A stretch of 64,000 nucleotides of DNA, taken from the NCBI GenBank assembly GCA_017504265.1, contig JAFVRN010000012.1, positions 1-64,000 of the forward strand, given 5' to 3'. The position numbers were made by a program, and so were the translations under genes. The notes below the pieces were generated by a model. That model did no database searches, had not been told where the DNA came from, and saw only the letters and a program-made list of their open reading frames with translations. Positions 61,186-64,000 of the stretch are shown here, in pieces. The first letter of the stretch is position 1; every line of letters starts with the position of its first letter. This DNA comes from Alistipes sp. GTDB lineage: Bacteria; Bacteroidota; Bacteroidia; Bacteroidales; Rikenellaceae.

Positions 61186-61740
61186 ATGACAAGAAGCATA
61201 ATAGCTATTATAGTGGGCATAGCCCTGCTATGCAGCACCACGACAGCCGGGGGCAAGGAGCCTCTGTATGTCGTTAATGGTGAGCGTGCTACCGGCATTG
61301 GGCATATCCCGCAAGAGGATATCGAGAGCATCGACATGTTGCCTGCCGACGAGCAGACCATAGCACTGTGGGGTGCAGATGCAAGCGAAGGTGTTATTGT
61401 GGTGCGCTTACGCTACGACACCCCGGCCAAGTTCCTGCACGAGGGCGAGGATAATTATAGCGACTATATCGCCTCGAAGGTCAAGTGGGGCGAACAGATG
61501 GAGGTGGCACGCGTATCGCTACGCATAAAGATATTGCCTGATGGCAATGTCGCCATCACCGAAGTTTTGCAAGCCACCTCACGCCAGCTGCTCAACCGCG
61601 TGATGCGAGCCATCAAGGAGTCGCCCAAGTGGCAGGCAGCAATGCGTAACGGCGAAGCTATCGAGAGCTATCATCTGGTAAACATACAGCTACCCAAAGG
61701 CGAGGAGCTGCCCACCGAGCGTGGTGTCATACTCCTATAA
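61186..61740 (+). CDS. Secreted protein with TonB-receptor-plug-like and TonB C-terminal-like parts
   Basis: 184 residues from ATG 61186 (an in-frame codon at 61147 lies in the prfA terminator). Signal peptide MTRSIIAIIVGIALLCSTTTAG. Residues ~25-85 read PLYVVNGERATGIGHIPQEDIESIDML...ALWGADASEGVIVVRLR, close to the plug motif of SusC-type receptors. Residues ~105-175 (ARVSLRIKILPDGNVAITEVLQATS...ESPKWQAA) resemble the TonB C-terminal fold. It may be a periplasmic adaptor in TonB-type energy transfer. It is too short to be a receptor. Confidence 0.75.
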   Translation: MTRSIIAIIVGIALLCSTTTAGGKEPLYVVNGERATGIGHIPQEDIESIDMLPADEQTIALWGADASEGVIVVRLRYDTPAKFLHEGEDNYSDYIASKVKWGEQMEVARVSLRIKILPDGNVAITEVLQATSRQLLNRVMRAIKESPKWQAAMRNGEAIESYHLVNIQLPKGEELPTERGVILL

Positions 61741-61741
61741 G

Positions 61742-63025
61742 ATGCAAGTTATGGATACTCTACCGATAGATATACCCACCGGCAGCCGTGAGCACCTCAC
61801 GCTCCTTGACCTTCAACGTCTTGTACGCTCGACACTCGAAGGACGCTTTGTCGCGCCACTGTGGATAAGTGCCGAGATATCGGAACTGAAAGTAAACCGC
61901 TCGGGTCACTGCTACCTCAACCTCGTAGAGAAGGGCAGTGGCGAGGGTGCGCCACGTGCCGAGGCCAGAGCCGTCATTTGGAAGTCGGCATATGCACGCC
62001 TCGCCGAGAGCTTCAGCATCGCCACAGGTGACAAGCTGCGCGCCGGAATATCGATACTATGCCGTGTTATGGTTACCTACCACGAGGTATACGGCTTTTC
62101 GCTGCAAATCCTCGATGTAGATCCCACGTTTACGATAGGCGAGGTGGAGCGCCGTCGCCGTGAGACCATCTCGCGCCTGCAAAGTGACGGTATATGGGAT
62201 ATGAATCGTGAAGTAGAGCTATCCACGCCCACACTCCGCATAGCGATACTATCGAGTGGCACAGCTGCGGGCTATCGCGACTTTATCGAGGAGTTGCGAC
62301 GTAGCCCCTACCGCTTCCGCACAACGCTCTTCGAGGCCCTTATGCAGGGTGATGCTGCCGAGCAGAGCATAGTAACGGCCTTGGAAGATATAGCATCGCG
62401 TGAGCAGGAGTTCGACGTAGTGGCCATCATTCGTGGTGGCGGTTCGACAAGCGACCTTGCGCTATTCGACTCCTACCGCCTTGCATCCTACGTGGCGCAA
62501 TTTCCGTTGCCCGTATTCGCAGGTATAGGCCACGACAAGGATGTAAGCGTTGTGGATATGGTGGCTCACAGCTCGTGCAAGACACCTACGGCTGTTGCCA
62601 CACTCCTTGTCGAGCTTGCCGACAACCAGATGGCGACACTCGACGGCTACGCGCTGCAACTACGCGACACGCTCAAAACACATATCGCCACCGAGCGTCT
62701 GCGTATCGAGCGTGGCGAGGGCGAACTGCTGCGTGCCGCCACGGTCCTGCTCAACGACCTGCGCTACGGCCTTAACAACACCGAGGAGGCTCTTACCAAA
62801 GAGCTGCGACAACGCTTCGATAGGGAGCATCGCAGGTTGGATAGTGCCTCGGAGCTTATCGACAGCTACTCGCCCGCCAACATCCTGCGTCTGGGCTTTG
62901 CTGTGGTACGTGGCCAACGAGGGGTGGTTGCCGGCAGCAACGATACGCGTGTCGGAGATATGATTGTCGTCGAGCTGACGGATGGCAGCATCGAGGCTGA
63001 AGTAAAACGAATAGACAAATTGTAG
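61742..63025 (+). CDS. xseA: Exodeoxyribonuclease VII large subunit
   Basis: 427 residues from ATG 61742 (61751 is an alternative), 1 nt past the preceding stop. N-terminal OB-fold (ISAEISELKVNRSGHCYLNLVEKG), the catalytic core with DFIEELRRSPYRFRTTLF, IIRGGGSTSDLALFDSY (GGGS), AGIGHDKDVSVVDMVAHSSCKTPTA, and a C-terminal coiled-coil region. It degrades single-stranded DNA to short oligonucleotides, with XseB. Confidence 0.95.
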   Translation: MQVMDTLPIDIPTGSREHLTLLDLQRLVRSTLEGRFVAPLWISAEISELKVNRSGHCYLNLVEKGSGEGAPRAEARAVIWKSAYARLAESFSIATGDKLRAGISILCRVMVTYHEVYGFSLQILDVDPTFTIGEVERRRRETISRLQSDGIWDMNREVELSTPTLRIAILSSGTAAGYRDFIEELRRSPYRFRTTLFEALMQGDAAEQSIVTALEDIASREQEFDVVAIIRGGGSTSDLALFDSYRLASYVAQFPLPVFAGIGHDKDVSVVDMVAHSSCKTPTAVATLLVELADNQMATLDGYALQLRDTLKTHIATERLRIERGEGELLRAATVLLNDLRYGLNNTEEALTKELRQRFDREHRRLDSASELIDSYSPANILRLGFAVVRGQRGVVAGSNDTRVGDMIVVELTDGSIEAEVKRIDKL

Positions 63026-63029
63026 ATAT

Positions 63030-63227
63030 ATGGCTAAGAAGAAGTTATCATATAGCGAGGCTATGGCCGAGGTGGAGAGCATCATCGCCCGCATGCGTTC
63101 GGGGGAGCTTGCCATCGACGAGCTATCATCGGCAACACGCCGTGCCACCGAGCTTATCGAGCAGTGCCGTAAGGAGCTTACGGCAGCCGAGGAGGATGTG
63201 GAGAAGTTGATAAATCCCAATTCGTAG
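63030..63227 (+). CDS. xseB: Exodeoxyribonuclease VII small subunit
   Basis: 65 residues, typical length. Pattern SYSEAMAEVESIIARMRSGELAIDELSSATRRATELIEQCRKELTAAEE reads as two helices with the family order (LEEL..IV..LE.GEL.LD.....Y..G..L...C...L..AE). It begins 4 nt after xseA, as usual for the pair. Confidence 0.95.
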   Translation: MAKKKLSYSEAMAEVESIIARMRSGELAIDELSSATRRATELIEQCRKELTAAEEDVEKLINPNS

Positions 63228-63230
63228 GCG

Positions 63231-64000
63231 ATGAAGAGGCTTATACGCTGGGTTCTCAACAGCCTGCCACGCCCCCTGTTACAGCGGGTTGCAGGGTGGG
63301 CCGTGCCGCTCCTCGGAGTGTTGTATATGGGACGAGGTCGTCGTTGTCCGGTGTGTGGCAAGCGGTGTCGCCGTTTTCTACCCTATGGCTATGTCACCTC
63401 GCGCGAGGATGCCTTATGCCCCCGCTGTCTGGCATTGGAGCGTCACCGTATGATATGGCTGTGGATAGAGCGCAACACCACGCTGTGCAGCGAACTACCC
63501 CGACTACTGCATATCGCCCCCGAAGTGTCGCTTATGCGCCATTTCAGGCGTATGTATCGCGGTAGCGACAACTATATTACAGCCGATTTGGAGTCACCTT
63601 TGGCCGATATGCACTTCGACGTACAACAAATACCTCTTGCCACGAGTTCGATAGATGTAATCATCTGCAACCATCTTCTCGAACATGTCGAGGATGACAG
63701 AGCGGCTATGCGCGAACTGTGGCGTGTCATGCGTCCGGGAGGCTGGGGCATAATGCTCGTTCCGGAAGATAGGTCGCGCGAGAGTACCTTCGAGGATGAC
63801 TCGATAACCGATGCCCGAGAGCGCACACGCCTCTTCGGGCAGTATGACCACCGCCGCATATATGGCCGCGACTACGACCTGCGCCTGCGCGAGGCCGGCT
63901 TCGAGGTGGAGCGCATCGATGTAGCCGCCACACTCACACCCGAGGAACAAGAGCTGTTCCGAGTGGGTAGCGACCACTTGGTCGTAGTGTGTAAGGCATA
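63231..64000 (+). CDS. SAM-dependent methyltransferase with N-terminal zinc-ribbon-like Cys cluster (runs off the window by one base)
   Basis: The frame from ATG 63231 (MKRLIRWVLNSLPRPLLQRV) stays open to the last full codon at 63998 and the window ends in TA, so the stop falls one base outside; about 256 residues. Near the start C-P-V-C-G-K...C-P-R-C-L forms a zinc-binding-like pair (~39-67). The methyltransferase core has LLHIAPE, ITADLESPLADMHFDVQ, IICNHLLEHVEDDRAAMRELWRVMRPGGW. Probably methylates a small molecule, lipid or sugar; start lies 3 nt after the xseB stop. Confidence 0.85.
   Translation, partial: MKRLIRWVLNSLPRPLLQRVAGWAVPLLGVLYMGRGRRCPVCGKRCRRFLPYGYVTSREDALCPRCLALERHRMIWLWIERNTTLCSELPRLLHIAPEVSLMRHFRRMYRGSDNYITADLESPLADMHFDVQQIPLATSSIDVIICNHLLEHVEDDRAAMRELWRVMRPGGWGIMLVPEDRSRESTFEDDSITDARERTRLFGQYDHRRIYGRDYDLRLREAGFEVERIDVAATLTPEEQELFRVGSDHLVVVCKA

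Overview
The window is chromosomal DNA of a Bacteroidota bacterium, most likely a gut Bacteroidales. A Rikenellaceae/Alistipes-like host is my guess from base composition and gene content, not a proven placement. The evidence is the Bacteroidota sigma factor promoter (TTG, 19-23 nt, TAnnTTTG) in front of many operons, and family markers: Omp28-type lipoproteins, a DUF6029 protein, the BatI (MoxR/DUF58/VWA/TPR) cluster, twin OmpH/Skp genes behind bamA, A-rich translation starts and a BACON-domain sialidase.

Layout. 1-1692 (+): the tail of a YeiH-type exporter, then a lipoprotein/PepSY-TM pair. 1837-15243 (-): an SDR enzyme, a FadL-like porin, an odd Tyr/Pro-rich lipoprotein, and a very tight eight-gene run (U32 peptidase, RlmI-like methyltransferase, split chromate transporter, UvrD/PcrA, GT2, Nth, S41 protease). 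15355-16842 (+): serS and a small ferredoxin. 17205-22657 (-): nadK, uppS, bamA, ompH, ompH, the envelope-assembly block. 22711-25984 (+): pdxJ, cca, a metallophosphoesterase. 26406-30967 (-): TlpA, DUF6029 and two tandem Omp28 lipoproteins, lying between two copies of a complex direct repeat. 31725-35061 (-): lipA, lipB, recJ. 35642-46581 (-): pepD, the Bat operon, an MscS channel, a small porin, galE and a SUI1 protein. 46661-48802 (+): a lone DUF4435 (TOPRIM-like) gene and an AraC regulator. 49079-51419 (-): sialidase and SDR. 51532-59578 (-): a compact eight-gene phage-derived cassette. 59987-64000 (+): prfA, a TonB-like small protein, xseA, xseB and a methyltransferase cut by the window end.

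The most unusual material falls in four places. (a) The phage cassette at 51532-59578 has a portal, capsid, ClpP-type protease, connector, tail-hub-like protein, holin and muralytic protein. No terminase, integrase or tape-measure gene is visible in it, and its composition resembles the host's. (b) Two foldback elements abut the stop codons of minus-strand genes (26284-26407, 31599-31724). They differ in sequence but keep the same nested stems by compensatory changes. (c) The dispersed repeats at 26008-26296 and 31258-31611 carry GGG runs every 9 nt followed by CCC runs every 9 nt, with a 9-bp unit that differs in copy number. A separate 118-bp element occurs twice with one mismatch, 32 kb apart. 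(d) A strong promoter at 35295-35325 has no gene behind it and ends in a clean intrinsic terminator, suggesting a small RNA of about 235 nt. No tRNA, rRNA, CRISPR array or intact insertion sequence was seen.
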